The notes: generated by a model not told the origin, from the letters alone. Positions 34,858 through 46,194 are shown, numbered from the stretch's first letter. The stretch: DNA of 64,000 bases from Ailurus styani (GCA_002007465.1 LNAC01000037.1:414290-478289); one strand, 5' to 3'. Program-made: numbers and translations.

Positions 34858-36991
34858 GAGGAGAAAATATAGCAGAAGAGTAGGGGACCCTATTTCAACC
34901 AGTCCCCTGAATTGAGCTGGATATCTACCAGATCATTTTGAACACACATGAAATCAGCCTGAGATGTAAGAAGATACATCCAGATCTATACTAACAGAAT
35001 ATCTCTGGTGGCTGGTGTAAAGGTATGAAGCAGAGAGCTATGATTCTGTGGGCAGATCTCAGAAGATAAATGGAAAGGGTAGGGAGACTCTGGGATCCTG
35101 CACCACTGAAGAGCAAAATCTTCCCACCCTGGGGACCAGGCATAGACTCACAGACCAGTAGAAGCAGGGAAAGAACTTTAGGGCAGCTCCCTACACTGAA
35201 TCTTGGAGCTGCAGGGACACATCTGAGAACCTGGAGAAGTTTGCGGAGTTAGAAGCACAAAGGGCAGAGACGTGCCCAGACATGGATCAAGGGTTGGGAG
35301 TGGTCCTCTGGGGCCCCAGCCCAGGATGCTGCAGTTTTTAGTAGCACAGAAAGAAATGGAGACAGTGTGGTCTGGAGAGCTCACTGAAAAGCAGACTGTG
35401 ATCTCTTTGTTCTGAGACAGACCCTGTATTGCCAAGGAAAACTTGAAAAAGAAAATGAAAAGCAAAACAAAACAAAAACAAAAACAAAGCTGGGGGCATC
35501 ACGTTGCCTGATTTCAAGCTATATTACAAAGCTGAGATCATCAAGACAGTATGGTACTTCGCAAAAACAGACACATAGATCAATGGAACCTAATAGAGAG
35601 CCCAGATATGGACCCTCAACTCTATGGTCAACTAATCTTTGACAAAGCAGGAAAAAATATCCAATGGATAAAAGACAGTCTCTTCAATTAATGGTGCTGG
35701 GAAAATTGGACAGCTATGTATAGAAAAATGAAACTCGACCATTCTTTTACACCATACACAAAGATTAATTCTAAATGGATGAAAGACCTAAATGTGAGAC
35801 AGGAATCTATCAAAATCTTAGAGGAGAACATAGGCAGTAACCTTTTCTACTTCAGCCACAGCAACTTCTCTCAAAACACATCTCCAAAGGCAAGGGAAAC
35901 AAAAGCGAAAATGAACTTTTATGACTTCAACAAGATAAAAATCTTCTGCACAGCAAAGGAAACAGTCAATTAAACAATGAGGAAACCCATGGAATGGGAG
36001 AAGATATTTGTAAATGATACTACAGATAAAGGGATGATATCCAAGATATATAAATAACTTCTCAAACTCAACACCCAAAAATATAATCCAGTCAAAAAAT
36101 TGTCAGAAGACATGAACAGACACTTCTCTAAAGAAGACATATAAATGGCTAACAGACTCATGAAAAAATGTTCAATATCACTAGCCATCAGGAAAATTCA
36201 AATCAAAACCTCATTGAGATACCACCTTACACCATTTAGAATGGCAAAAAATGACAAGGCAAGAAACAACAAATGTTGGAGAGGTTGTGGAGAAAGGGGA
36301 ACCCTCTTACACTGTTGGTGGGAATGGAAGCAGGTATAGCCACTTTAGAAAACAATATGGAGGTTCCTCAAAAAGTTAATTTAGAGATACCCTACAACCC
36401 AGGAATTGCTCTATTGGGTAATTACCACAAAGATGCAGATGTAGTGAAAGGAATGGCCAAATGCACCCCAGTGTTCATAGCAGCAATGTCCACAATAACC
36501 AAACTATGGAAAGAGCTGAGATGCCCTTCAACAGACGAATGGATAAAGAAGATGTGGTCCATATATACAATGGAATATTACTCAGCCATCAGAAAGGATG
36601 AATACTCAACATTTGCATCAACATGGATTGAACTGGAGGAGATTATTCTAAGTGAAATAAGTCAATCAGAGAAAGTCAATTATCATATGGTTTCACTTAT
36701 TTGTGGAACATAAGGAATATTATGGAGGACATTAAGAGAAGGACAAGAAAAATGAAGTGTGATAATCAGAGGGGGAGATGAACCATGAGAGACTATGGAC
36801 TCTGGGAATCAAACTGAGAGTTTTAGAGGGGAGAGGGGTAGGAGGTAGGGTGAGCCCAGTGACGGGTATTAAGGAGGGCACATATTGCATGGTACACTGG
36901 GTATTACACATAAACAATGAATCATGGAACACTGCATCAAAAACTAACGATGTACTGTATGGTGACTAATATAACATATTAAAAATTATTT
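34858..36991 (+). mobile_element. LINE-1 with 5'UTR fused to ORF2 C-terminal region
   Basis: The 5' end looks like the start of a young carnivore L1 5'UTR ('agcagaagagtaggggaccc', 'gaattgagctggatatctac'). About 560 bp of G-rich 5'UTR follow. At about 35420 the sequence changes directly to the ORF2 C-terminal third ('[12 protein letters not shown]'-type text from 35490), with pieces at 35716-35973 ('[20 protein letters not shown]'), 36145-36339 and 36273-36713 ('NYHKDADVVKGMAKC', '[12 protein letters not shown]'). The 3'UTR ends near 36985. All of ORF1, the endonuclease and most of the RT domain are absent. It lies inside MER2. Confidence 0.9.
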
Positions 36992-37006
36992 TAAAGATCA
37001 GTTTTT

Positions 37007-37042
37007 AAGAGTCTCATGCTCTACCGACTGAGCTAGCCGGGC
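37007..37042 (-). pseudogene. Retrotransposed 5' half of tRNA-Lys(CTT) with 15-bp perfect TSD
   Basis: The minus strand of these 36 bases reads 'gcccggctagctcagtcggt' followed by 'agagcatgagactctt'. As I recall the mammalian tRNA-Lys(CTT) sequence, it is identical from G1 through U36: acceptor 5' strand, D arm and anticodon 5' arm, stopping in the anticodon loop. 'taaagatcagttttt' flanks it exactly at 36992-37006 and 37043-37057. On the plus strand the target is 'agttttt/aaaaatg', a canonical L1-endonuclease site. There is no A-tail. This is the structure of a tailless retropseudogene. It is not part of a CAN-SINE, whose head differs. Confidence 0.93.
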
Positions 37043-37412
37043 TAAAGATCAGTTTTTAAAAATGACAGTATTAGTCTAACACCATGTTTATAATGCCTAT
37101 GTCATTCACTTCACTTTTCTCATCACATTGGCCTCTTACTATCTCATCACCAAAAGAAGAGGTAAAGTACAGTGCAATATTTTGACAGAGAGAGAGACCA
37201 TATTCATATGATTTTATGAGAACAAATTGTCATAGTCTATTTTATTATTAGTTATGGTTGTCAAATACTGTGAATGAAAGTATACTTAACATATCTATGT
37301 GTTTATAAGAAAAAAACAGAGCATGTAAAGGGTGAAATACTATCCATGGCTACAAACATCCATGGGGGAGGAGTCATAGAACATATCCCCATGGATAAGG
37401 GGAACTACTGTA

Positions 37413-37860
37413 TGCCTAGGAGTATAAAAACTGGGTCATATGAAGCCAAAAGATTATTTTCTACACTGGTCATTTCATTTCACGTTTGGAACTGTTATGT
37501 ATGAAGGTTCAAATTTCTCCACATTCTCACTAAAACTCGTTTTCTTTCTTTTCTTTTAATTATAGTAATTATAATAGGTAAGAAGTGGTATCTCATTTTG
37601 ATATTGATTTTTCATTTTACTAACAATAGATTATGTTGAGTATATTTTCTAGAGTGTGCTGCTCATTTGTATTTTTTTCTTAAGAGAAATGTTTATTCAA
37701 ATGTCTTCCCCATAATTTAAATAGATTGCTTGACATTTTAAGTTTAGGAGTTTATGAGTTTAGGTTAACAGTTTTGTATATATTCTGGATATTAAACCTT
37801 TATCAGATATATCATGTGTAAATATTTTCATGTGTTTTCTAAGTTGGATTTTCATTTTCT
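37413..37860 (-). mobile_element. Old LINE-1 ORF2 fragment (right of MER2)
   Basis: The minus strand matches decayed L1 ORF2: 'aatttctccacattctcact', 'gaagtggtatctcattttga', 'atattctggatattaaacct', 'tttatcagatatatcatg'. It continues the fragment left of MER2. Confidence 0.65.
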
Positions 37861-38262
37861 TTTGTTTGTTTTTAATTTAATTCCAGTTAGTTCATATACA
37901 CTGTTATATTAGTTCCAGGTATATAATATAGTAATTCAATAATTCCATACATCATCCAGTGCTCATCACAAGCATACAACTTAAATCCCATCACCTTTTT
38001 AACCCATCACCCCACACACACACCCCTCTGGTAACCATCATTTTGTTCTCTGTAATTAGAGAACTATGTCTGTTTCTCGGTTACTCTCTCTCTCTTTCTT
38101 TTTCGAATTGGCTACTTTGTTTTGTTTCATAAATTCCACATAGGAGAAATCATATGGCATTTCTCTTTCTATGACTGACTTATTTCTCTTAGCATTAGAT
38201 TCTATAACTTCATGCATGATATTGAAAATGGCAAGATTCCATTCTTTTTTATGACTGAATTA

Positions 38263-38795
38263 TATATATGTATACATATATAATATATATTATTGCATAT
38301 TATATATCATATATAATATATATTACATCATATATCATTATATATTACATATAAATTAATATATACAGAATAATATATCCATTATATATAATTATGTAAT
38401 ACATTATATATGACATATTATATATAATATATTATCTATATTCTCTATAATTATATATAATCATTGTTACATAATTACACAATTATAATATAGTATATAA
38501 TAATCGTAATATATCATGATATATTAAAATATAATATATTACAATATATAATACATAAATTGTTAGAATATATTATATTATATATCCTTTGTATCATATA
38601 TGATATAATGCATATTATTATATATCTAATATATTTAATATGATATAACATATGATATATTATAATATATTACATGAAACATATAATATATGATATAATA
38701 CATATAATATGATATATATTATATGATATATGATATAATAATATATTATACATAATATATTATATATGATACATATGATATATATCATATATGTC
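38263..38795. repeat. 530-bp AT-repeat expansion inside L1
   Basis: Almost pure A and T in permuted TATAT/ATAATAT units with many short palindromes such as 'atatatgatatat'. It starts at the L1 ORF2 site that holds simple dinucleotide repeats in sister copies, and L1 sequence resumes directly after it ('cacttctttatctattcaac'). Confidence 0.93.
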
Positions 38796-39020
38796 ACTTC
38801 TTTATCTATTCAACATTCGATGGACTTGAAGGTTACTTCTATAATTTTGCTATTTTAAATGTTCTTTTATAAACATAGGGTTGCATATATCCCTTTGATT
38901 TAGTGTTTTCCTTTATTTTGTGTTATATACAGATGTGTAGAAATATACCCTCTAGGCCTACTTTGTTGATGGTGTTCATCATGAATGGATATTTTATCTG
39001 ATTGTAGTGACTGATTTTTT

Positions 39021-39220
39021 CCTAAAAATTTTATTTATTTATTTGACAGATAGAAAGAGAGAGATAGGGAGAGAGCAAGTATGAGAAGGGGGGAGCAGCA
39101 GGCAGGGGAGAAGCAGACTCTCCGCTGAGCAAGGGTCCCAATGTAGGACTTGATCTCTGGACCCTGGGATCATGACCTAAGCCAAAGGCAGCAGCTTAAC
39201 TGACTGAGGCACTTACATGC
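39021..39220 (-). mobile_element. CAN-SINE
   Basis: Reverse-oriented: 'gacagatagaaagagagaga', 'gctgagcaagggtcccaatg', head 'gaggcacttacatgct'. Flanks 'agtgactgatttttt' and 'ggtgaataattttttt' are a probable diverged TSD. Confidence 0.88.
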
Positions 39221-39751
39221 TTTGGTGAATAATTTTTTTTAATGTATTCTTGGATTTGGCTTGCTAGTATTTTATTGAGGATTTTTGCATCTATGTTCAT
39301 CAGACATTGTCCTGTGGTTTCCTTTTTTAGTGGTGCCTTTATCTGGTTTTGGTAACACGGTTAACACTGTCCTCAGAGCATGAATTTGGCATTTTCCCTT
39401 CCTTTTTTTTAATTTTTGGAATAGATTAAGAAGAATCAGTATTAACTCTTCTTTAAATGTTTGGTAGAATTTGTCAGTGAAGCTGTCTGCTCCTGGATAT
39501 TTGTTGGAAGTTTTTGAATGCCAGTTGGAATTCGTGGTTATTTGTCTGTTCAAGTTTTCTATTTCTTCCCATTTCAGTTTTGGTACATGTTTCCAGGAAT
39601 TTTTTTCCATTTCTTGCAGGTTGTCCAATTTGTTGGCACATAGATTTTCATAATATTCTCTTGTAATTGTTTGCATATTCATGATGTTGGTTGTGATTTC
39701 TCCTCTCTCATTTATGATTTTATTTATTTGAATAATTTATCTTCTTTTCTT

Positions 39752-39970
39752 TTTTTAAAATTTTATTTATTTATTTATTTATTTGCCCCAGGAGTACAGG
39801 TCTGTGAATCATCAGGCTACACCTTTCACAGCATTCACCAAAGCACAAACCCTCCCCAATGTCCATAACCCATCCACCTTATCCCTACCCTCCCACCCCC
39901 CAGTAAACCTCAGTTTGTTTTGTGAAATTAGGAGTCTCTTGTGGTTTGTCTCCTTCCCCATCCCATCTTG
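39752..39970 (-). mobile_element. Severely truncated LINE-1 with perfect 16-bp TSD
   Basis: A (TTTA)n-type tail, then antisense L1 3'UTR: 'ggagtacaggtctgtgaatc', 'ccaatgtccataacccatcc', 'cctcagtttgttttgtgaaa'. The repeat 'tttatcttcttttctt' is exact at 39736-39751 and 39971-39986. Only 219 bp were inserted. Confidence 0.95.
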
Positions 39971-40604
39971 TTTATCTTCTTTTCTTAATACATCTGGCTA
40001 GAGTTTTATTAATTTTATTATTGTTTTCAGAGAACCAGCTCCTGGTTTCACCGATCTGTTCTATTGTTGTGACGTGTGTTTGTATGTGTGTGTGTGCATG
40101 TGTGTTTCCTTAGTTTCTATATCATTTATTTCTCCTCTAATCTCTATCATTAACTTTATTCTGTTCATTTTATGTTTTGATTGTTGTTCTCTTTCTAGCT
40201 CCTTTAGGTACAAAGTTATGTTGTTTATTTGAGATTTTTCTTGATTCTTGAGCAAGACCTCTGTTGCTATAAACTTCCCTCTTCGATCTGCTTTTACTGT
40301 ATCCCAGAGGTTTTGGACCATTGTATTCTCATTTTCATTTATTTCCCTGTATTTTCTATTTCTCATTTATTTCCTGGTGGACTCATTCATTTTTTAAGTA
40401 TCATGTTCTTAACCTCAGTGTGTTTTTGGTCCTTTCAGACTTTTTCATATAGTTGACTTTTAGTTTCTTAGTGTTGTGGACAGAAAAGGTGCATGGTATG
40501 ATTTGAATTCTTGAATTGTTTGAGGCTTGATTTGTGCCCTATTGTGTGATCAATTCTTGAGAATGTTCTGTGTGCTCTTAATAATAATATGTATTCTGGG
40601 AATT

Positions 40605-43600
40605 TTGGAGGAAAATTTTGATGGAGTAGGAGGACAGTATGCTCTCCTGGTCCCATAAACACAACTAGATAACTATGAAATCATTGTAAATACCCCAGAA
40701 AGAGATCTGAAGACTGAAAAAACAAACTCCACAACTAAAGGGAGAGGGAAAATGGCATGAGAGAAGAGAAGAGAAGAAAAGAAAAGAGAAGAGAAGAGAA
40801 GAGAAGAGAAGAGAAGAGAAGAGAAGAGAAGAGAAGGGAAGAGATCAAACTCAGGGAATGCACAAGAACACTTCCACAATGCCATTTGCTTGGAAAATGA
40901 GAGGGGCTCAATTTTGTGAGTTCTTGCAACCAGCAGGGCTTAAGGCCTGGGGTTGCGAATGTCCGTGGGTTTGGCTGGCATAAAGCCCATAGTGCTTTGG
41001 AGCTACTCCTGGAGTGAAGGAAGACAAACCAATTGGGGGCAGAAAGTGTGGAAACAGCAATCTGAAGAGCACCTGGGGCACACAGGGGAAGTTTATTCAG
41101 TCTTCCTGGACCATATTCCTCAGAGGTAGCATTTACAGTGATACCTCTCCAAAAACAGAGGACCTGGAAGGCACCATTTCCCTCACCAACCCTCACCATA
41201 ATCAGAGCCAACTGTGTGAAACAGCCAGTGCCAACACGGCCTATGTTACTTGCATACCCCAGGCTGAAATCCCCTGGGCTCTGGCAGGACTGCCTTTCTA
41301 AGTCACACCTTCCTCAGTTCCACAATGGTGGGCCCCTCCCACAGAAGACCAGTAGAAACCCCTACCAACACTATGTCTCCTGATCAGAAAGATAGGGTCT
41401 CAGTTCCAGTGGAAGAGATGAGAAGTGTCATTCACAAGCAGACCAGAGCACACCTGGTTAAAACTCACCCCATTAAGCCCAGGAACCAAACATTGTCCAT
41501 AGCAGACAAGGAAAGCCTCTACAGATGACTTACCTGAAGGATAGGACAGCCAAAAAACAATAGCATAACACATGCAACACACATCGGAGTCACTCCAACA
41601 AGTGCCAGACACTGGGCACTACATGACTTCTTCATAAAGCCATTATTTCTGGAGCAGAAGATATAACTAGCTTTCCTAACACAGAGAAGAGACAGAAACT
41701 TAGACAAAATGTTAAGACAGTGGAATTTATCTCACATTAAATAACAAGATAAGGTCACTGCCAAAACAGATTTAAGAAACATCTGTGGTGGAAAATTTAA
41801 ATAAACAAAAATAAGGATGATTATGGAATTTGAGAAAAGAATAGAAAACATCAAGACAACCCTTACCACAGAGATAAAATAGTTAAAAATCTATCAGACA
41901 GAGATAAAGATTGTAACAAATGAGATAAATAAAGCTTGATGCAATGAACAATGTTGGCTGTGAGAAGCAGAGGAACAAATTAGTGACCTATAATATATAG
42001 GTCATAGTGACAAAATCACGGAAAGTAATGAAGCTGAACAAAAGAAAGAAAGAATTGCAAAACAAGTATAGACTTAGGAAACTCAGTGAATCTATCAAAT
42101 ATAATAGCATTCAATTATAAGAGTCCCAGAAGAAGAAGAGATAAAATTGGACAGAAAATTTATTTGAAGAAATAATAACTGAAAACTACCCTAATCTGAA
42201 GAAGGAAACAGAAATCCAGATACAGGAGGCACAGATAATTCACATCAAAACCAACCAAAGCAGGCCAATACCAAGACATATTATAATTAATTTTGTAAAA
42301 TAGAGTGATAATGAATAAAGGTTAAAAGCATCAAGACAAAAGAAGTCCTTAACTTACAAGGGAAGACCCATAAGGCTAGCTGGAGATTTATCGATAGAAA
42401 CTTGTCAAGCCAGAAGGGCATGGCATGATATATTTAAAGTGTTGAATGGGAAAGATAAATAAATACAAAAATAAAGTGTTGAATGGGAAATTCTTCAGTC
42501 ATGAATAATATATTTTCAAGGCTATCATTCAGAATAGGAGAGATAAAGAATTTTCCAGACCAAAAACCCCACAAAAACAACAAAAAATAAAGCAATATTT
42601 CATGACTGCAAAATGAGCCTGGCAAGAAATATTAAAGGGGACTCTTTAGGAGAAAAAGAGACACCAACAATGACATATACAAGAAAAGATCAGAGAAAAT
42701 AAATAGAAACAATGACAAAACAAGTAATAAAACGGCACTAAACGCATATCTATCAATAAATACTTTGAATGTAAATGGACCCAATGCTCCAATCAAAAGG
42801 CAGTGAGTTTCAGAATGGATAAATAAGACCAATCTATAGTCTGCCTAAAAGAGACTCATTTCAGACCTAAGGACAACTGCACATTGAAAATGAGGGGATG
42901 GAGTAATATTTGTCATGCAAATGGATGTCAAAGGAAACTCAGAGTCACAATACTTATATCGGACAAAGAGGACTTTGAGACAAAGAATCTAATAAGATAC
43001 ATGAAAGTGTGCTTTATAGTAAATATGACAGTTCTACAAGAAGACATAGCAATTGTCAATATTTATGCATCCAACATAGATGTACCCAAATATATGAAAC
43101 AGTTAATAACAAACATAAAGGATGCAATTCATAATGATATAATACTGCAATAATAGTAGGAAATTTTAATAACCCACTTACATCAATGAACAGATGATCT
43201 AAATAGAAACTAAACAAACAAGCAAAAACACTTGTTTTTGTGAAACTCATTCACTTTGAATGAAAAACTGTATCAGATGGACCTAATAGGTATACTCAGA
43301 ATATTTCATGCTAAAAGAGCAAAGTGCACATTCTTTGCAAGGCCCCATGGAACATTCTACAGAATAGATCATATATTAGGTTCTAAAAGAGGCTTCAAAA
43401 ATACAGAAAGATTGAATTCACACAGTGCAACTTTTCTGACAACTTCTATATAAAGCTAGAAATCAACCACAAGAAAAAATATGGAAAGAACAAAAATACA
43501 TAGAGATTAAACAGTAATGGGTGAATCAGGAAACCAATGAATAAATAAAAAAATACACGGAGACAAGAGAAAATGAAAACACAACAGTCCAAATCATTTG

Positions 43601-45069
43601 GAATGCAGCAAAAGCTGTTCTAAGAGAGAAGTTTATAGCAACACTGACCTCATCTAAATAGGAAGAAAAACTTGAAATAAACATAATCTTAAACCTAAAA
43701 GAGCTAAAAAAGAACAACAAATGAACTTTCAAGCCAAAGGAAGGAAGGAAATAATAAAGATTAGAGCAGAAATGTATGAAATAGAACCTCACAAAACAAT
43801 ACAATAGATCAATGAAAGCAGGAGCTGCGTCTTTGAAAAAATAATAAGAATGATAAACCTCAAGGTATTGTTATCGAAAAGAGGTGAGACTCCCAGAAAA
43901 TTACAAATGAGAGAGGAAAAATAACAACCAACACCAGGAAATAAAATCAATTATTAGAGAATATTATGAAAAACTATATACCAACAAATTGGACATCCTA
44001 GAAAAAATGGATAAATTCTCAGAAATTTATAAACTACTCTACTGAAACAGGAAGAAATAGAAAACTTGAGCAGACTGATAACGAGCAAAGAAATTGAATC
44101 AGTAATCAGAAAACCCAATAAACAAAAGTCTGGGACCGTGTGACTTCAAAGGAGAATTATATCAAACATTTAAAGTAGTGTTAATACCTAATCTTCTCAA
44201 ACTATTCCCAAAAAAAATGGAAAAGGAAGGAGAACTTCCAAATTCATTCAATGAGGCCAGCATTACCCTAATACTAAAACCAGTTAAAAACACCACTAAA
44301 AAGAGAACTGCACGATAATATTCTTGATGAACATGGAGGCAAAATTTTTTAAATAAAATACTAGCAAAACGAATTCAACCATACATTAAAAAAATCACTT
44401 ACCATGTTAAAGTGTGATTTATTCCTTGGTTGTAAGGGAGGTTCAGTGTTTGCTATTCAATCAGCATGATGCTTTATCACATTAATAAAAGAGATTATAA
44501 GAGTTATATGATTATTTCAATTTATGCAGAAAAATCATTTAAAAAAGTACACCATCAACTCATGATAAACACCCTTAACAAGTACATTTAGAGGGAAAAT
44601 ACTTCAACATAATGAAGACCATATATGACAAACCCACAGCTAATATTATCTTAAATGGGGAAAAACTGAGAGCTTTTTCTCTACTGTAAGGAACAAGACA
44701 GGAGTCTTAGCTTTTGCAAACCATATATCAAATAAGATAATATTAAAATTATCCACTATTAATATTCAAATATATTTTAATATACTCCCATATAAAAAGA
44801 ACTTTTATAATAACAACACTCTGATTAAAAATTGAGCAAAAGAACTGAATAAATATTTTTTCAAATAACATATCCAAATGGCCATCAAATATGTGAATAG
44901 ATGCTCAGTGTCACTAATCATTGAGGAAATTTAAATCAAACTTCAGTGAGAGATTACCTCACCCCAGTTAGAATAACTGTCCTAAAAAGGCATGCGATAA
45001 CAAGGGTTGGCAGGCATGTGGAGAAAAGGGAACCATTGTACCCCACTGGTGGAAATGTAAGTGGTTCTT

Positions 45070-45102
<33 letters not shown>

Positions 45103-45720
45103 TATTATGTTATACTGTTATGTTATATTATATATTGTATTGTGTAGTTATATATTATATAATTGCTATAAATATAATTACACATATAATTTTTTAAAAT
45201 ACAATTTATTATATTATTTTACCATGAGGAGCAAAAAGGAAACCCTGCCATTTGCAACAACATGGTTAAACCTTGACGGTATCAAACTCAGTAAGATGAA
45301 TTCAAGCAGAGAAAGACAAATACTGCATGATATCACTTTTAAGTGGGATCTAGAAAAAGCTGACCTCATAAAATCAGAGTACAGTGGTGATTAGCAGGAC
45401 CTGGGGGTTGTGAAAATGGAATTTATTTAAGGGTAAAAATTTCCAACTAGTAGACAAATAAGTTCTGTAGATATAATGCATAGCATAGTGAATATGGTGA
45501 ACAATATTGTATAAAAACTTCAAAGTAATTAAGACACAATTTTTCAAATTGTTCTCAATTTATAGTAAAGACAAAAAACTATGATTATGCAACATTTCAG
45601 AAGTTTAACTAAAACTATGGTGGAACCATATTTCAATAGATAAATGTATAAAAGCAACATGGTATATAGTTTAAACTTACACATTTTATGTCATTATATA
45701 TCAATTAAAAATAAATTAAA
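40605..45720 (+). mobile_element. Near-complete older LINE-1 (5'UTR, ORF1, ORF2, 3' end)
   Basis: The 5' end 'gatggagtaggaggacag' is followed by a 5'UTR to about 41700 containing a GAGAA tract. ORF1-like coiled-coil-rich sequence runs through 41760-42200. An inter-ORF stretch at 42420-42610 includes a short tandem duplication of 'aaagtgttgaatgggaaa'. ORF2 starts near 42720 ('TLNVNGPNAPIKRQ'-like), with a piece at 42884-43153 ('ILISDKEDFETKNLIRYMKV', in part). RT sequence follows to about 44700, then a deletion, then the C-terminus at 45220-45394 ('KKETLPFATTWLNLDGIKLS'). A 3' tail ends near 45720. At about 5.1 kb it lacks roughly 1 kb. Stops are frequent; it is inactive. Confidence 0.88.
40757..40842. 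repeat. (GAGAA)n pentanucleotide purine tract
   Basis: About 86 bp of pure G/A with an 'agaag' period inside the L1 5'UTR. Strand asymmetry is complete (all purine on plus). Confidence 0.93.
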
Positions 45721-45749
45721 TGTTATTAGACCCATGAAAAATAATTTAT

Positions 45750-45960
45750 TTCTTATTTCTTAAGATTTCTTTTAAAATATTTTATTTATTTATTTGACAC
45801 AGAGAGACACAGCGAGAGAGGGAACACAGCAGGGCGAGTGGGAGAAGGAGAAGCAGGCTCCCACTGAGCAGGGAGCCCAATGCAGGGCTCAATCCCAGGA
45901 ACCTGGGATCTGACCTGAGCTGAAGGCAGATGCTTAACGACTGAGCCACCCACGTACCCC
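45750..45960 (-). mobile_element. CAN-SINE (first of an adjacent pair)
   Basis: Reverse-oriented: 'gacacagagagacacagcga', 'cccactgagcagggagccca', head 'gagccacccacgtacccc'. It directly abuts the next element. 'gacccatgaaaaataattta' on the left (to 45748) and 'gagccctgaaaaataactta' on the right of the pair (46159-46178) look like one TSD around both. Confidence 0.92.
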
Positions 45961-46157
45961 TATTTTTTTAAAGATTTTTATTTATTTATTTGACAGAGAG
46001 AGTGAGAGAAAGCACACAAGCAGGGGGAACTGCAGGCAGAGGGAGAAGCAGGCTCCTGGCTGAGCAGGGAGTCCAAAGCAGAGCTCAATCTCAGGACCCT
46101 GGGATCATGACTTGAGCCAAAGGCAGATGTCTAACTGACTAATATCCAGGTATCCTT
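45961..46157 (-). mobile_element. CAN-SINE (second of an adjacent pair)
   Basis: Reverse-oriented, with its T-tail fused to the head of the previous SINE: 'gacagagagagtgagagaaa', 'ggctgagcagggagtccaaa', degraded head 'aatatccaggtatcc'. It is more diverged at the head than its partner. Confidence 0.9.
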
Positions 46158-46194
46158 AGAGCCCTGAAAAATAACTTAACAGAACAGAGAGAAT

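Larger units (their letters stand above)
34742..37410 (+). mobile_element. MER2 (Tigger/pogo-type non-autonomous DNA transposon), split by L1
   Basis: Left part 34742-34853 ('tctgcaattttaatttttgc', 'agttatctatagtcaactgt', 'gctctggaagcagat') and right part 37063-37410 ('gcctatgtcattcacttcac', 'cagagagagagaccatattc', 'gtctattttattattagtta', 'ccccatggataaggggaact', ending 'actactg'). These match MER2 in order from both ends. 'TA' flanks both termini (34740-34741 and 37411-37412), as expected for Tigger elements. About 460 bp without the 2.2-kb L1 insertion. No transposase is encoded. Confidence 0.85.
37861..40604 (-). mobile_element. LINE-1, rearranged, 3' end to endonuclease domain
   Basis: The antisense 3' terminus at 37861 ('taattccagttagttcatat') continues to 38262, then an AT-repeat expansion, then a short ORF2 C-terminal piece (38800-38935). 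An internal jump leads into ORF2 RT sequence (39272-39682, e.g. 'NNWHSKTSNKYPGADSFTDK'-like text). The 40061-40366 frame ('RGKFIATEVLLKNQEKSQIN', in part) and its continuation to 40604 lie upstream of RT. A CAN-SINE (39021) and a truncated L1 (39752) are nested. It ends where a plus-oriented L1 begins. Confidence 0.85.

Noticed and set aside
41014..41301. Open frames of 70-158 codons around the L1 5'UTR (40735-41383)
   Set aside because: They lie in the GC-richer 5'UTR of the plus-strand L1 and on both strands at once; no protein family is recognisable.
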